Below, one piece after another: positions 1-10,847 of a DNA stretch of 64,000 nucleotides. The notes below the pieces were generated by a model. The model saw only the letters and a program-made list of their open reading frames with translations. It had not been told where the DNA came from and did no database searches. The translations under genes and the position numbers were made by a program. The DNA comes from Symbiodinium natans (lineage: Eukaryota; Sar; Dinophyceae; Suessiales; Symbiodiniaceae), in contig CAJNDS010000813.1 in the NCBI GenBank assembly GCA_905221605.1, positions 250,001 to 314,000 on the forward strand. Direction: 5' to 3'. The number at the start of each line of letters is the position of its first letter. Position 1 is the first letter of the stretch.

Positions 1-1219
1 TTATGACATGTGTCAGACTTCGGTGGATTTAGCTGGGGAACGGAGGGGCTCAGAGTGAAGAACAATGTGAGATAGTTCTTCCAAGACGGTCCCCTGGCAC
101 ACCGGTCCGCTGACCTTCCGCTCGCTGACCCTGTGGTGACCTGGTCCTACAGTCTCCGGTGGTCCCCTGCAACCCGAAAGCTGAAATGAAAAACCTCTTC
201 CTCAAGTCATTCTATTTGCAAAACAGGGCTCGCCCGCCACCCCGCCCCACCCCCCCCACTTCTTTAAGAGAAAGCAGTGCATTCCTGGTTCCAAAAACAT
301 CATCCGCTCCCTGTGCTTGTTTTCCCCGCAACCCCTTAGCTTCTGACATGCCCGACTCGTGTATACTATAGTAGATGATGAACTTGATTAAACTTGGTTA
401 AAAAACATGACACTCACGAGGATGGGGGGTCTTTAGACTATACGATAGCTACTCCATATACCTGTTCCCAAATAGCCCCTGAACCAAGTATCAACCCTAA
501 AACTTCCCAAAAAGGGGCTTTAGATCACCCCCGCATATTAGACTGTTGTTGTATGTGCTCTATTGCCCCTGCCCACACCATAAGCATGTGTTTGCAAGAA
601 CGTCCCTCCCCCCCACTTTGGCAGTGACTGCACGGCAAGGCATGACTCCCGTGACTAGCTGTGTCGTGTGCTCGTGTTCATTTTACGCTTTCTGCTGAGC
701 CCATCAGAGGTCGAGGCCTCCTTCCATCATCCATAGTTTCGGACCGTGCGGCACCTGAGGCCACATGCCCCGAGGTTATGCTTTACAGTGCAAATGAATT
801 TAGGGGATGTTAGGAGTGATTCCTGATCAGCGTGAGAACGACAACAAGTGTACAGGTAAGAATGCCTTGCAACAACCTGGCCTGAGGGCACAATCGAGCT
901 GCAGCAGACTGCCGTCTTCGACCCGCAGGACCACATTACATTACTCACATCTTCAGGCCCCCGAAAAAACTGTGACTCACGAGTTTTCCCCTCAATGCAT
1001 CCCAGCTGGACCCGCTCTGTCACCCTTTAAAGCCCCTATAGCACCTATGACTATTGACTATTTGCACCGGGCGGTAACATTATGTAGAGCTTCAGGTCTT
1101 TGGGCGCTTTGGTCGCCTCTGACTGGGCACTCGTGGGGTCTCAGACCTTTGCCCTCAATCTCAAATATAGCTACCAGGGCGGAGAAGGTGTTCTTAGCCC
1201 TGAAGCAGGACTACGTTAA
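1..1219. other. No supported gene; 5' flank
   Basis: I see no recognisable domain on either strand. Short ORFs overlap in several frames, as expected by chance. There is a C-rich patch near 235-262. A reading frame on the + strand runs through about 807-1223 up to the RING exon but shows no family signature, so I do not call it. Confidence 0.5.
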
Positions 1220-1926
1220 ATGAAAGGAAGCACGAATCAAGAGTTAGGGGCTTTAAACTCCGTTCTCAACCATCGCCAGCATGTTTCCACCTGTGAGGAG
1301 TTCGGAGATGCCCTGCAGTGTCCGATTTGCATGGAGGACGGTGGCTTTGTCCAGCTCAATCTCAGTTTCCTGCGTTCAAATGGCAGGACTTCAACAAGGA
1401 GCAGACCATCAAGAAGACGGTTTGTTTGCCCCCAAGCTTTCCGTTCACCCCATGGCATCTGTCAAAGTGAGTATGGAACGGTATCATGCCAGCCTGATAC
1501 CAGTGCACTGGTGTTGGGAGACCCTCTGGGAGACGTGCTGTGGACTCGACTAGTTAACTAGTTTGGTCCTTGGACATGCAGCGCAGTTTGCGCTGCTCCA
1601 ACCGTGTGTATGTTTTTCGCTTGCAGGTGGCCATTACTTCCACGAGGCTTGCCTGATCCACTGGCCGCAGAACTGAGCATTGGTTCACAAGGAGCCAAGA
1701 GGTCTTAAGGATTGGCTTGCGATGGAGCAGTGAGGAATTCGCAGGTTGTGGAGCAGTTACATCTCACTTCTGCCATTGTCTGTCTTTGAAGGTCCCATGT
1801 CTAGCACCGAGGCTGAAAGTCAACAGAAATTGCCCTTTATGTCGCAGGGATCTTGTGCTGGCCTCAGCCGTAGACAGTCATCACATCACAGATCAGGGCA
1901 CGCTCATGCATCCATGCCACGCCTGA
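1220..1926 (+). CDS. RING-finger protein, candidate E3 ubiquitin ligase (short, multi-exon)
   Basis: Three exon pieces together spell a RING-H2-type zinc-binding domain. The first, around 1310-1370, reads LQCPICMEDGGFVQ and gives the first C-x2-C pair. The second begins after the acceptor at about 1626 and reads GGHYFHEACLIHW, giving the His-x2-His-x2-Cys core and the conserved Trp. A T from the previous exon would make the first residue pair Cys-Gly, as in the family. The third, around 1820-1860, reads NRNCPLCRRDL, the last C-x2-C pair. RING domains of this kind bind an E2 enzyme and direct ubiquitin transfer, but the substrate cannot be told from sequence. The pieces lie in different frames, so introns at about 1370-1625 and 1675-1800 are inferred. 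Start and stop are uncertain; the third exon's frame ends at 1926. No other domain is visible, so this may be a small RING protein or a fragment of one. Confidence 0.6.
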
Positions 1927-2157
1927 AGTTCCCTCAAAATCCAGCTCCAAGGAGCTCTTAGGAAAGCGGCTATTTGAACGGCTATTGTTCAGCAAGCAGC
2001 ACTTTCTGTCGGGGCAGCCGCCATGTCAAGTCTACAGAGAACATCTTCTGTGCGATAGCTACTGTGATATGCTAAGGCTGCCAGCTTGGAGAGCGGGAAC
2101 GTGTCCAGCAGCTCCGACTCTGAGCAGGTGCGTCTTGCTCGTCGGGGAGTGTGTGCG

Positions 2158-2211
2158 GTATGTACGTGTGTGTGTGTGTACATAATTGTGTGTGTGCGCG
2201 CGCGCGCAAGA
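2158..2211. repeat. (TG)n/(CG)n microsatellite
   Basis: An alternating purine-pyrimidine run of TG, CATAAT, TGTG and CGCGCG dinucleotides. Such tracts can adopt Z-DNA. There is no coding meaning. Confidence 0.8.
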
Positions 2212-2883
2212 AGTGTGCAAAGAAGATCAAAGCGGGCTTGAGTTAACAGGACCTGAACAGCCGGAGAGAGCAAAAGCACAGCGAGAATTTCACCGAAATC
2301 CGGATAGCATGTGTTGCAGTTCCGCCTGCTCGAGAGGAGTCGGCCACAGTAAGTCCCGAACGCATCGGTGCCGCTGGATCTGCCGCAAGCGTTCAGGCAG
2401 TATTCGTTTGAGTGACAAGTCATGTGCACGCTGGATGGTCACGCGGGGGTCTTGATGGGGCGAATGGCACTTTTCACTTTGGGTTTGGAGCCGTGCTTGG
2501 TTGAAACACTTTGCGACGTGACTCAGTCAGCACTGAGCAGGCGTCGACTCCAGGCGCTGATCCAGAGGCTGATGGCACATGTCAATTGCATCTAGAAAAC
2601 TTGGGTCATACAGATCATTGTCGCGCTGCGAGTATGTCACGTTGGTTGACCTGAGCACAACCGTGACAACCTAGGCCGAATCTAGGCTTGAGGAAGTGCG
2701 TGGGTACTGCTAGCTGCATGTGATTGCGTATGATTTGGGATTGCTTAGTGTCTGCCTGCTAGAAGAGGCGAGTTCCACAGGCAGGTCACGCCTCAAATTG
2801 CAGATGTCGCCTGTTGTTTCTAGTGTCAAAGTTCGGTGCAGAAATTGCAAAACCGCCGATGGTGTGTCCTTCAAACTGTAAAC

Positions 2884-2927
2884 TCTAGACCCTGAACCCG
2901 GAACCCTGAACCCTAAACTCTAACCCT
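2884..2927. repeat. Degenerate telomere-like repeat (CCCTAAA type)
   Basis: Consecutive ACCCTGAACCC, GGAACCCTGAACCCTAAAC and TCTAACCCT units match diverged copies of CCCTAAA, the complement of the TTTAGGG telomere repeat used by plants and many dinoflagellates. It is short and imperfect, so it is interstitial. Confidence 0.65.
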
Positions 2928-4978
2928 CGTAGTTTCAAGCACTGCTGATCCCGGTCTCCGAATCCAAGCTTCAATGGTCAGTTGACTCTCATTCACTTTC
3001 ATGTCACCATCTTTGAGGCACCGCTTGCCGTTGTTCCGACACCACGTGAGGCCAACCATTGAGTGTTGGTGCATGTGTCCGCGCATTCCTTGAGCAGAGC
3101 TTGAAACAGTTCTACAGAGGCCCATCTATCTTCAGGTCTTGAAGATGCGTCCTCTGAACTACGTGCTAAGTCTATGCATTAATGACTTTGCTAAGTCTGA
3201 AATTGTTGGTTCCAGGATGTCGCCTTCGAAGAAGCGTCGCATGGCAATGAGGTTCCTTCTCTTGTTGCAACGAAGCGAAGTGACCAGATGCCAGTGGTGG
3301 CAGTACCGGTCACAGCACGCGACGGCAGTTGTGGCAGCAAAAGGTGGTCGTGCAAGCGAATGTTCGACAACGCTAAGCATCTAGCGGCGGATGGCGAGGG
3401 TCTTGGCAATGGCATCTCCAATCAAGTTCACGGCAAGCCTCAGTGACTCAGATGCCTTAAGGCCGGAAGCCCTTGCAGATGTGCAGGCAGTGCACCATCT
3501 TGCTGGTGCTGTGCTAGTGCTGTGCTGTTTCATGATGTTGCGAAGTCAAATTTCCTGGGCTGCCAGGGATCTGCGGCCAAGAAAAGACAGTGAGTCTGGT
3601 GAGTTCATGAGATGCGGCTGAAGCCACAACTTGGGTTAGGGGGAGCAGGAATGATTGCATGAAACTAGAAATGGCGATGAAGTCGCAGTACGCAGACAGC
3701 AATTCAGCAAGACGCTTCAAGGTATGCTGTGTACTCCTCAAGAATGACAGAGGCTTTGCTTGCGATACTCATGCCAATGCGCAGAACCTGAAGGGTACCG
3801 CGCATTGTGGGTTGCGAAGGGAAGATCGTGTTGTGCTGACAAAGGTTGCAGGATGCTGCGATGTGCATGGGGCTGGCGTCTGCATACTGGTGTCGAAGAC
3901 GGGCTGAAGGAGTGAAACGGAACCACTGAACCTATGCACGAATCAAAACAATGATGGCCATTCATAATTATGTCACGAAAGCTGGCTCCGTGGAGCTTGC
4001 GAGACTTGTCGTTTACAACCTTGAACTCTAGTGTTCAGGTGGGTCAACAAGTGACCCCGACCTTAACTGGTATGAAAAAGTACCGGGCTGCGGGGTGGGC
4101 CCCCCCTCCCTCCGGGCCCCGCCCCCCTCCCTTCAGCCGCCCCCCCGCTCCTAAAATGTTTAAGTGAATGTTCGGAACTAGCTTTGTATAGCTGACCTCC
4201 AATCATAGTACTCACAATAGTTACTTTGTGAGTGTACTCGAGGGAACGAATATGATTTAAGTTTAGATCAATGGAACTCTTAATGAAGTTAGCTGGAAAA
4301 AACAATTGCTAAGAATTGGCTCCTGTACGTAAACACAATACGCTTGTGCCACATATGCTGTTTTGTATACGCATACATGTTGCACGGCATGTTCGACTTA
4401 TGGCACGCAGTCTACGGCAACCCACTAATACGTCTTCAACATCCACTCGAAGGGTCATGGGGGGGAGAATAAGTCTGAGTTCAAAATGAAACGCCAACAA
4501 AAAACACGTGAAAATGCGTGAGTGCCTAGATGTGCCTAGATTTAGTATAGACATATTCAGAGGCACATTATACCTATATCATTGGAGACCAGATTGTGGA
4601 GGACTGCTTTCGACTAGTGCGGAGTCAAAGTCTTGACATGATCTTCGGAAGATACAGTATTGCAGTGGCATTGCCTCTGCGTCGCATCTGCATTGCATCT
4701 TTGCTGCATTTGCACAACATATTGGCAAAGCGACTTCGTGTGACTTCTCTTCATCCACTCCAGCCGTGTTGCAAGCGATTGGCCGGCCCTTTGCTTGCTT
4801 CGCAGCTCAGCAAAATTCAATGCAGCCCGACTACTGCAGTTCTGATCACCAGTTCTGGTGGCTGATGTGAGCATCAGCTGAGGCCAGAAATGGCACGCAT
4901 CCTCTGCCTGCATGGCTGGCGCACCAACTCAGCATTCATGGCTCCTCGCCGAACCATAGTCAAGATACTTCAAGTTCT
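2928..4978. other. No supported gene; repeat-poor spacer with a C-rich patch
   Basis: Short ORFs occur on both strands but none shows a domain. A C-rich stretch, CCCCCCTCCCTCC-like with GGGCCCC, lies at about 4098-4152. The segment may contain unrecognised exons of the 5 kb locus. Confidence 0.4.
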
Positions 4979-5455
4979 CAGCCCAAGACCAATGTAAGGA
5001 GCGGCAGATGGCACAGCTGAAGGCAAAGCTTGGTGAATCTGTGGAGTTCTCGCATCTGGACGGGTCCGATACTGAGATGTTCCACCTTTGAGCTTGCGTC
5101 AGCCACTATAGGTCACAAGGCCCGCTCATGAGGCATGTCTGGTGTTCTATCCAGGCCCATCTCTGGCATGCTTGCAGCGGATGACGACGTTGAGCAGGTG
5201 AGCCTATCCGACTTTGTACTCTTTGGGAAAGATAGGATGCGGGATGCATAGCTGCGCAAGACATTGAGACACGTTGTGCAGCAGTTTGAGGTAGCTGTGT
5301 CACTTTGTGTGGAGTGTAGTTCCTTTCGATGTCAGGAGTGCTTGCCTCCATATTACCAATGGTGGGAGCCTTTGGATGGCCTGGCTGGACAGCTCGAAGC
5401 CGTGCGACATGTTGCAGAATACATCCGTCCACGCCTTAAAGCTGTGTGTACATAG
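4979..5455 (+). CDS. Unrecognised exon cluster, helical/charged
   Basis: Two open stretches read like real exons. The first, about 4980-5090, encodes a charged, coiled-coil-like segment (CKERQMAQLKAKLGES) and ends at a TGA. The second, about 5264-5455, encodes HVVQQFEVAVSLCVECSS, a Cys pair, then GQLEAVRHVAEYIRPRL, which could form an amphipathic helix. They are in different frames, so an intron would have to lie between. I do not recognise a family. The call rests only on amino-acid composition. The opposite strand is also partly open, and chance is possible. Confidence 0.3.
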
Positions 5456-7065
5456 GCGTCACTGCAAACCACAGACGCAAAGGTGCACGTGCGCTTAAGC
5501 TTAGACGGCGCCGCAGCCGTGGCCCACAGAAATCAGCATCACAGCGACCACTGAGCTCACGGCCGGAACATTTTCCTGAGCCCAGCGCAGAGCATCGAAA
5601 TTCCTACAAGCGCGGAGCGCGAAATCGACAAGCACAGAGAGCCAAAACCGAAGCCGCGACAACCTTCTCTCACAAGGCAAAAGCCAAACAAGGCAAGCAA
5701 TCAGTCCGAAAGCAAGCTGGCAAGCTGCCTGACTCACTGACTGTGACATCTGCTACCAGAATCTCCGCAAGCGATTCACTGATCCAAGCTGGACCAGCAT
5801 TCATAGCACCCTTCCGTATCATGCCGGGTGGGTGGCCGTCAAAGCCACAGACCCGCCACATGTGCAGCTTTGTGTCCGTGTTCTGCAAAAAAACTGCGCC
5901 CGATTATCTTCCACTCTCATGACGGCGCACCTTGCCCTCTTAGAACAACCAAGTCTGAGCCTGCAGACGAGTTTGTTTGGAGTTGTTGGGCATGCTCCGA
6001 GTTGTACATAAGCCAAACTGGTGACTTGTCTGAGCCTTCCAAACTTGAAAGCTGAGCTCTCAAGCAGCAAGCGCCAGGCATCCGGAAGGATGCCAAGGGT
6101 AGCAGGAAAGAAACTGTGCGATTACCTTCCTAAACCCCGGGGAGCCCGACTGGAAACCAGCGAGGAAATGTCCCTGCGATGAGGTGCGAAGGGGCCGTTC
6201 GATGCTTTGCTGGGCTTCTCAGAGGCCGTCCGGGTGACCCCGTTTTGAAATGTTGGCATCTGTGATGTCATGGGCTGTTTTCGACTTCTGCGTTTTCCGG
6301 TGTACTGGACTCAACCTAGATTGCACTCTCTATCCCTATCCAGTCTGGCACGGTACCTACAACAAGGGCTCGAATCACAAGCCCAAAAAAGCTAGCATCG
6401 GGAATGGCTAGGCAGAATCAGATCAAAGCGTACTTGCCCTTTTGGCCCAGCCCATGGCAGGGAGCGGCCTGCGCCACCGCGTTCCTTGCAGCCGTGCATG
6501 GCGCGGGCCGAGGCGGTGCTGAGGCCGAACAAGGGCTGGTGGCAACAGTCGGCCATGCCCCAGTCGGATCGTCAGCTGCCAGGGAAAAGTTACCCTTTGC
6601 GTTTGTCCGCGCGTGCGCCTGCCTCTCAATCGCGCATGCCCTTACGTGTTGGTTGTTGCTGTGGTTTTGGGGGTTGTTTCATGGCCATTCCCGCCCACCC
6701 TCTGCCGACCTTGCTGCTGATGCTGATGCATGCCCTCATGACCCGCAAACACTAGAAATGAAGGGTCCATGGTGCGCCCCGGGAAACCATCGATGATGCT
6801 CACATCTGGGGCGACACAAGGACCGAACGGTGAAGGCAAATTCTGACAACTGCGTGTCATTCCTCAACGTTGAAAGTTGATGAGAGTCGTATCATGGTTT
6901 GCTCTTGCATGCCTGTCAGGGTGTTCTTGAACCGTCGCTAGAACGCACTTGAGCCTTGAATATTCCGTACTGTAGTGACGCAGTGACGCGCACTGCGTCC
7001 CTGCTTTGCACATCAATTCCTTTGGCGAGCTCTTGCTATCTGAACATGCGCAGTGCGATGCAATG
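5456..7065. other. Spacer with two long but unrecognised ORFs
   Basis: An Arg/Lys/Ala-rich + frame at 5446-5922 (158 codons) and a + frame at 6404-6796 (130 codons, Ala-rich with a hydrophobic Trp/Leu stretch) are open, but neighbouring frames are equally open and no motif is seen. Treat both as unproven. Confidence 0.3.
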
Positions 7066-7069
7066 CACA

Positions 7070-7592
7070 AGAGCTGATGGAGGTCCGCCAGCAGTTGAAG
7101 GCCGAGCTGGCAGATGCCTGCTACCCAGACAGGATTGATACTTGTCGTTCGTGACTACAGTGGCTACAGTGACTACAGTGACTACAGTGACTACAGGATC
7201 GCAGTCGGCATATTTTTGGGGGTTTGCGGGAACTCGGAGCTTTCGCTTGTGACATGTGTGAGCGGAATAAGGTGACGCCGCCACGGCTTGTGATTTCTAT
7301 TTGCGGCATTCCGCCCGATGACTTCCGACCGGGCTGCTTCTGCTTCGGTCGTGGAAGTAGCAAGGCGCGGCTCCAGTGCCACAAGACATCTTATAAGGTA
7401 CTTTGCAGAGAAGATCAGACCCGCAAACTTGCGGATGGAGAGAGAAAGAGACGCAGAGGACGGGATTTTCCTTTTCAAGCCCGACGGAACAAGAGGGGTC
7501 ATCCAGACGAGACAGCTGCATCCACCGGCGCAGTGGCTACAGGGAGAAAGGGTTCCGGCACACCCTTGAGGCAAAGTACCACGACATCCTGA
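7070..7592 (+). CDS. Unrecognised exon-like reading frames
   Basis: A short helical frame at about 7074-7155 reads LMEVRQQLKAELADACYPD and stops just at the GACTACAGT repeat. A second frame, about 7318-7569, is rich in Arg/Glu and reads RHLIRYFAEKIRPANLRMER then DGIFLFKPDGTRG. It looks more protein-like than its sister frame 7224-7592. Family, start and splice sites are unknown. If real, the 9-bp repeat would lie in the intron between them. Confidence 0.3.
7147..7197. repeat. 9-bp tandem repeat, GACTACAGT x about 5
   Basis: The unit GACTACAGT, with one GGCTACAGT variant, is repeated head to tail about five times, ending in GACTACAGG. Being a multiple of three, it would not shift a reading frame. 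Confidence 0.85.
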
Positions 7593-7617
7593 CACCCCAG
7601 TGTTCCTGTCATCTCCT

Positions 7618-7720
7618 GCACTCTCACACACAATCCGCACCCGCACCCACACCCACAGAGGCACATGCACGCACGCAGGCATCCTCACGCACGCACCCAC
7701 AGCCCCACATGTACGCGTGT
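7618..7720. repeat. Imperfect CA/CACGCA-rich simple repeat
   Basis: Runs of CACACA, CCGCACCCACAC and CACGCACGCA with interruptions. A looser G/T counterpart (GAGTGTGCAAGTGTGCGAG) follows at about 7805-7865. Confidence 0.7.
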
Positions 7721-7759
7721 GTACTGATTCCTACGCCCGAAGCTGAACGCACTGAGTGA

Positions 7760-8990
7760 TTGGAGCAAAGAGTACGTGAATATGTGGGCGGGTGAGTTCC
7801 TGAGCGAGTGTGCAAGTGTGCGAGTTTGCAAGTGTCACAGACTGAGTGTGTGAGTGGAGTGGCTGGAGTAGCGGACTGATTGAAGGAGTGAGCGCCTGGA
7901 GCGTGTCATGAGGTGTGCGAAGTGCCAGTTCCGTCGATCCATGTCATCGGAGAGAACGACAGCGACCGGCGTGGCAGTGAGGAGTTAGCTCAGGCTTCGC
8001 AGCACATCGCATCACAAACCCAACTGTTGGCTGCCCATCGCATTGCCGGATGGAGTCACTAATCGCGCTGAACCATGCTGAACCGTAAGTCGTGTTTGTT
8101 TATGCCAGGAGTGGTATGGTGTGACCAGTACGTTGTCAACATCTAGCAAGAAAAACACGAGCAAGCCTCTCGGTCAGCACTAACCACAGTCTGCCCGCAG
8201 CTCCCCACCCCCTTCCTTTGCAGCTTACGCGTGAATCAGAAAAAAGGATGCTTCGTCATCCTCACGGCCACAGATTTCCGCTTGAAGCTTGTATGCAGCC
8301 ATATGCAGCCTATTTCGTTTCTTTGGCTTGTATGACATTTGCGGATGAGTCGGTCGGAAACGTTGTCTTTTGCCAGCGGAGGACTGCCGACAGCTGGCTG
8401 ATGCTATTCAAGAGATGGTCTGCAAGGCTGGACATTTGTGCCACTGCTACTCGTTGGCTCTGAGCGCATGCCGTAGCTGCCCAAATGCCGGAGCCTGGAG
8501 CCTGAGATGCAAAGACACCAATTGACCTGTAACTGGAAGGACTGCACACGGCCTCCTGAACTGAGCCGCCTGGCAGCTGCGGGATGCTAAACTTGTTGCT
8601 CAAATAGCCTTGGGGCTGTGCACACAGTGGACATCTCTCTCAAAGCAAGGTGTCAAGGCTGGGAAACCACATGAACCCACGATGGACCCCATCCAAGGTG
8701 CTGAAAAGCATGCCAAACTCGCCAATTGTCCAGTCACCTTCACTTCATTCAACGGAGCTTCAAGACTGCACTCCACACCAGATCCTTATTCTGCCAATCG
8801 CCAGCATGCAGCAGCAAAGGGCCATGGCAGCGTGCCGCTCCTTAGAGCATCTGTGAGAAGGAAACGTTTACAAATGACTTACACGACTTACATGACTAAC
8901 AAAACGCTTGAAACTCCAGCATGAAATCCCATGCCGCCACAGCATAATCACGCTTTCTCACACTCTTGCCTTCGCTCTCGGTCACACGGG
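7760..8990. other. Spacer with weak exon-like frames
   Basis: A + frame around 8395-8515 reads ADAIQEMVCKAGH then YSLALSACRS. This faintly resembles a PPR helix pair but is too short to call. A 68-codon + frame at 8650-8856 has no motif. Confidence 0.3.
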
Positions 8991-8995
8991 CACGT

Positions 8996-9088
8996 ACTCG
9001 TCCGCACGCAACGCATACACGCATATACGCATACACATACAGACACACACACACATACACATACACTTACACTCTATCACACATCACA
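8996..9088. repeat. CA-rich microsatellite (ACACAT/ACGCAT)
   Basis: Interrupted CACATACACATACAC and ACACACACAC units lie between the first CACGCAAC and the CACATCACATCGG end. Overlapping Thr/His-rich frames are artefacts of the repeat. Confidence 0.8.
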
Positions 9089-9099
9089 TCGGAGACAAC

Positions 9100-10845
9100 C
9101 ACAAGCCGTGTGATCAGCCAAAATCAGTCTCCACCCTGCATGAGCCTGTTGCTCTTGGGAGAACCTTGGCTATGAATCCAAGTCAACGCGCACTTGCTGG
9201 ACTCATTTCTGATATTGGACACATACCGGCTGTCAGATTCCACATGACACCGCATCCTGGATCAGAAGCTGGCAGACAGCAACAATCTGGGACGAATGCA
9301 TATACTGCAGCCCACACTCCAGCTTGGCAGTCCATCCCAGTTTGGTGGCTCAGTCACCGGCTTTGTCCTTTTGGTGTTGCAGTGGCCAACTCGGTTTCCT
9401 AATCCCTGCGCCGCACGGCATGTCGGTGCGAGAATGAAACTCATGGCTCCTCGTAACACATGACTGGTTGGAACCGAGCCCCTGCTATTCTTCACCCTCA
9501 CCATGAGTGCCTATCCGCATGCATCCATATTCTACGTCAATGAAACGATGCAGCAGCTCAAGTCCTTCGTGAGATTAAGTACCTTTCTATTGATGTATGT
9601 TTCGCGGCCTTTTCTACCTTTGTACGGATACAAGTTGGCACCGATGTTCATGAGACCATGAGATTGAAAGCCCTGCCTTGCACCCCGAATTAGTCCCAGT
9701 GTGATCCGGACAACTACTATATCCCAACTATCCGGGAACTTGAACCATGACTTCATGCTGTGTGCCACTCTAAGCAGCAGCACAAGATGTTTCCGCAGAT
9801 GTATGTGAAGTTGCAATTCTGGGTCTCTAGTTTGTTGACGGCAATCACCCAGTGCTTGTAAAGAAAGGGTGGGCAAGGAGCTTGTACAGATTCATTCGGC
9901 CTTGCAACGGTGAGGATTTGTTGCAAGTTCCGATCTGGCTCTGAATGCCGCCGTTGACTGCTGGAATCAAGTGAAGAAATAGTGCTCTCCGTATGCACGT
10001 CTGAATTCGGGAGCTGCCTGCGCTTGCCGAGCAGACGCGCAAGGCTTGGACCCATGAATCGCTTCCGACGCGCAAGCGAGTAGTTCCGCTCCACTTGGAT
10101 GCATGATGCGAATGCACAAGTCAGCAAAGTCTGGCAGGAAGGTCATACTTGAGCAGTGCCTTGCTTGTCTTGTGACATTTGGCACAGGAAAACCGTAGCT
10201 GCTCACTCTATCCTTTGCAACCGGAGCCCTGCAACAGCAAGTCGCATCAAGTAGGAGAGTTTGGCAGGGCTCGAGTAAGAACTGCTTTCCACATTCCTCA
10301 ACCCTGAGCCATGGCTGAGCCTATGCTGCTGTACCACGGCCCTCGAGCGCGGCATGAGCCCGAGAGAACTTTTCTCGGGTTCTAGGATCTGCAAGGTCTT
10401 GTCCACAGTTTAGCTTGCGAGTCTTATGGCTGAGGGTTGCTTGAGCTGCTGCGCTGCTCACCGAACATTCTCAGGCAGTCTTACGCGCATGCCATGTACA
10501 GCGGGGGCAGGTGCCCCGATCTGACATGCCCCGCGGCTTAGTCACTGCTTGTCAAATGTTCGGGGAAGTGGAGAAATTGTGAGTACTACTGACCACCCTG
10601 CTCCCAAGCGCACAGTGATTGCTTGTATGACCAGCAGCGATCTTGAGTGGATTGGAATGGCTTCAGGCAGTCTGAAAATCTGCTTGATCGGAGATGGGCT
10701 TCCTCACCAAGAGCGTGCTCGCAGCCTGCTGAGAACAGAGCTGCCACGTTGAAACCAACGCTGTCCACACAAGCTGCCAATTGTCAATGCTGTCAGATGC
10801 TGTTAGATGCTGTTAGCATGACGAAGCCGCCCTGAATACACGCCT
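9100..10845. other. No supported gene between the CA repeat and the PPR gene
   Basis: Only short ORFs with no domain on either strand. A 10-bp direct repeat (AGATGCTGTT) occurs twice at about 10795-10818, just before the first PPR exon. The promoter of the PPR gene would lie here, but I cannot recognise one. Dinoflagellate promoters generally lack a canonical TATA box. Confidence 0.4.
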
Positions 10846-10847
10846 GC

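Noticed and set aside
5446-5922. 158-codon basic + frame, possibly a nucleic-acid-binding protein
   Set aside because: No recognisable fold, and other frames are equally open. Composition could be chance.
7618-9090. CRISPR-like array
   Set aside because: The repeats are simple CA/GT microsatellites without unique spacers of even length, in a eukaryotic context.
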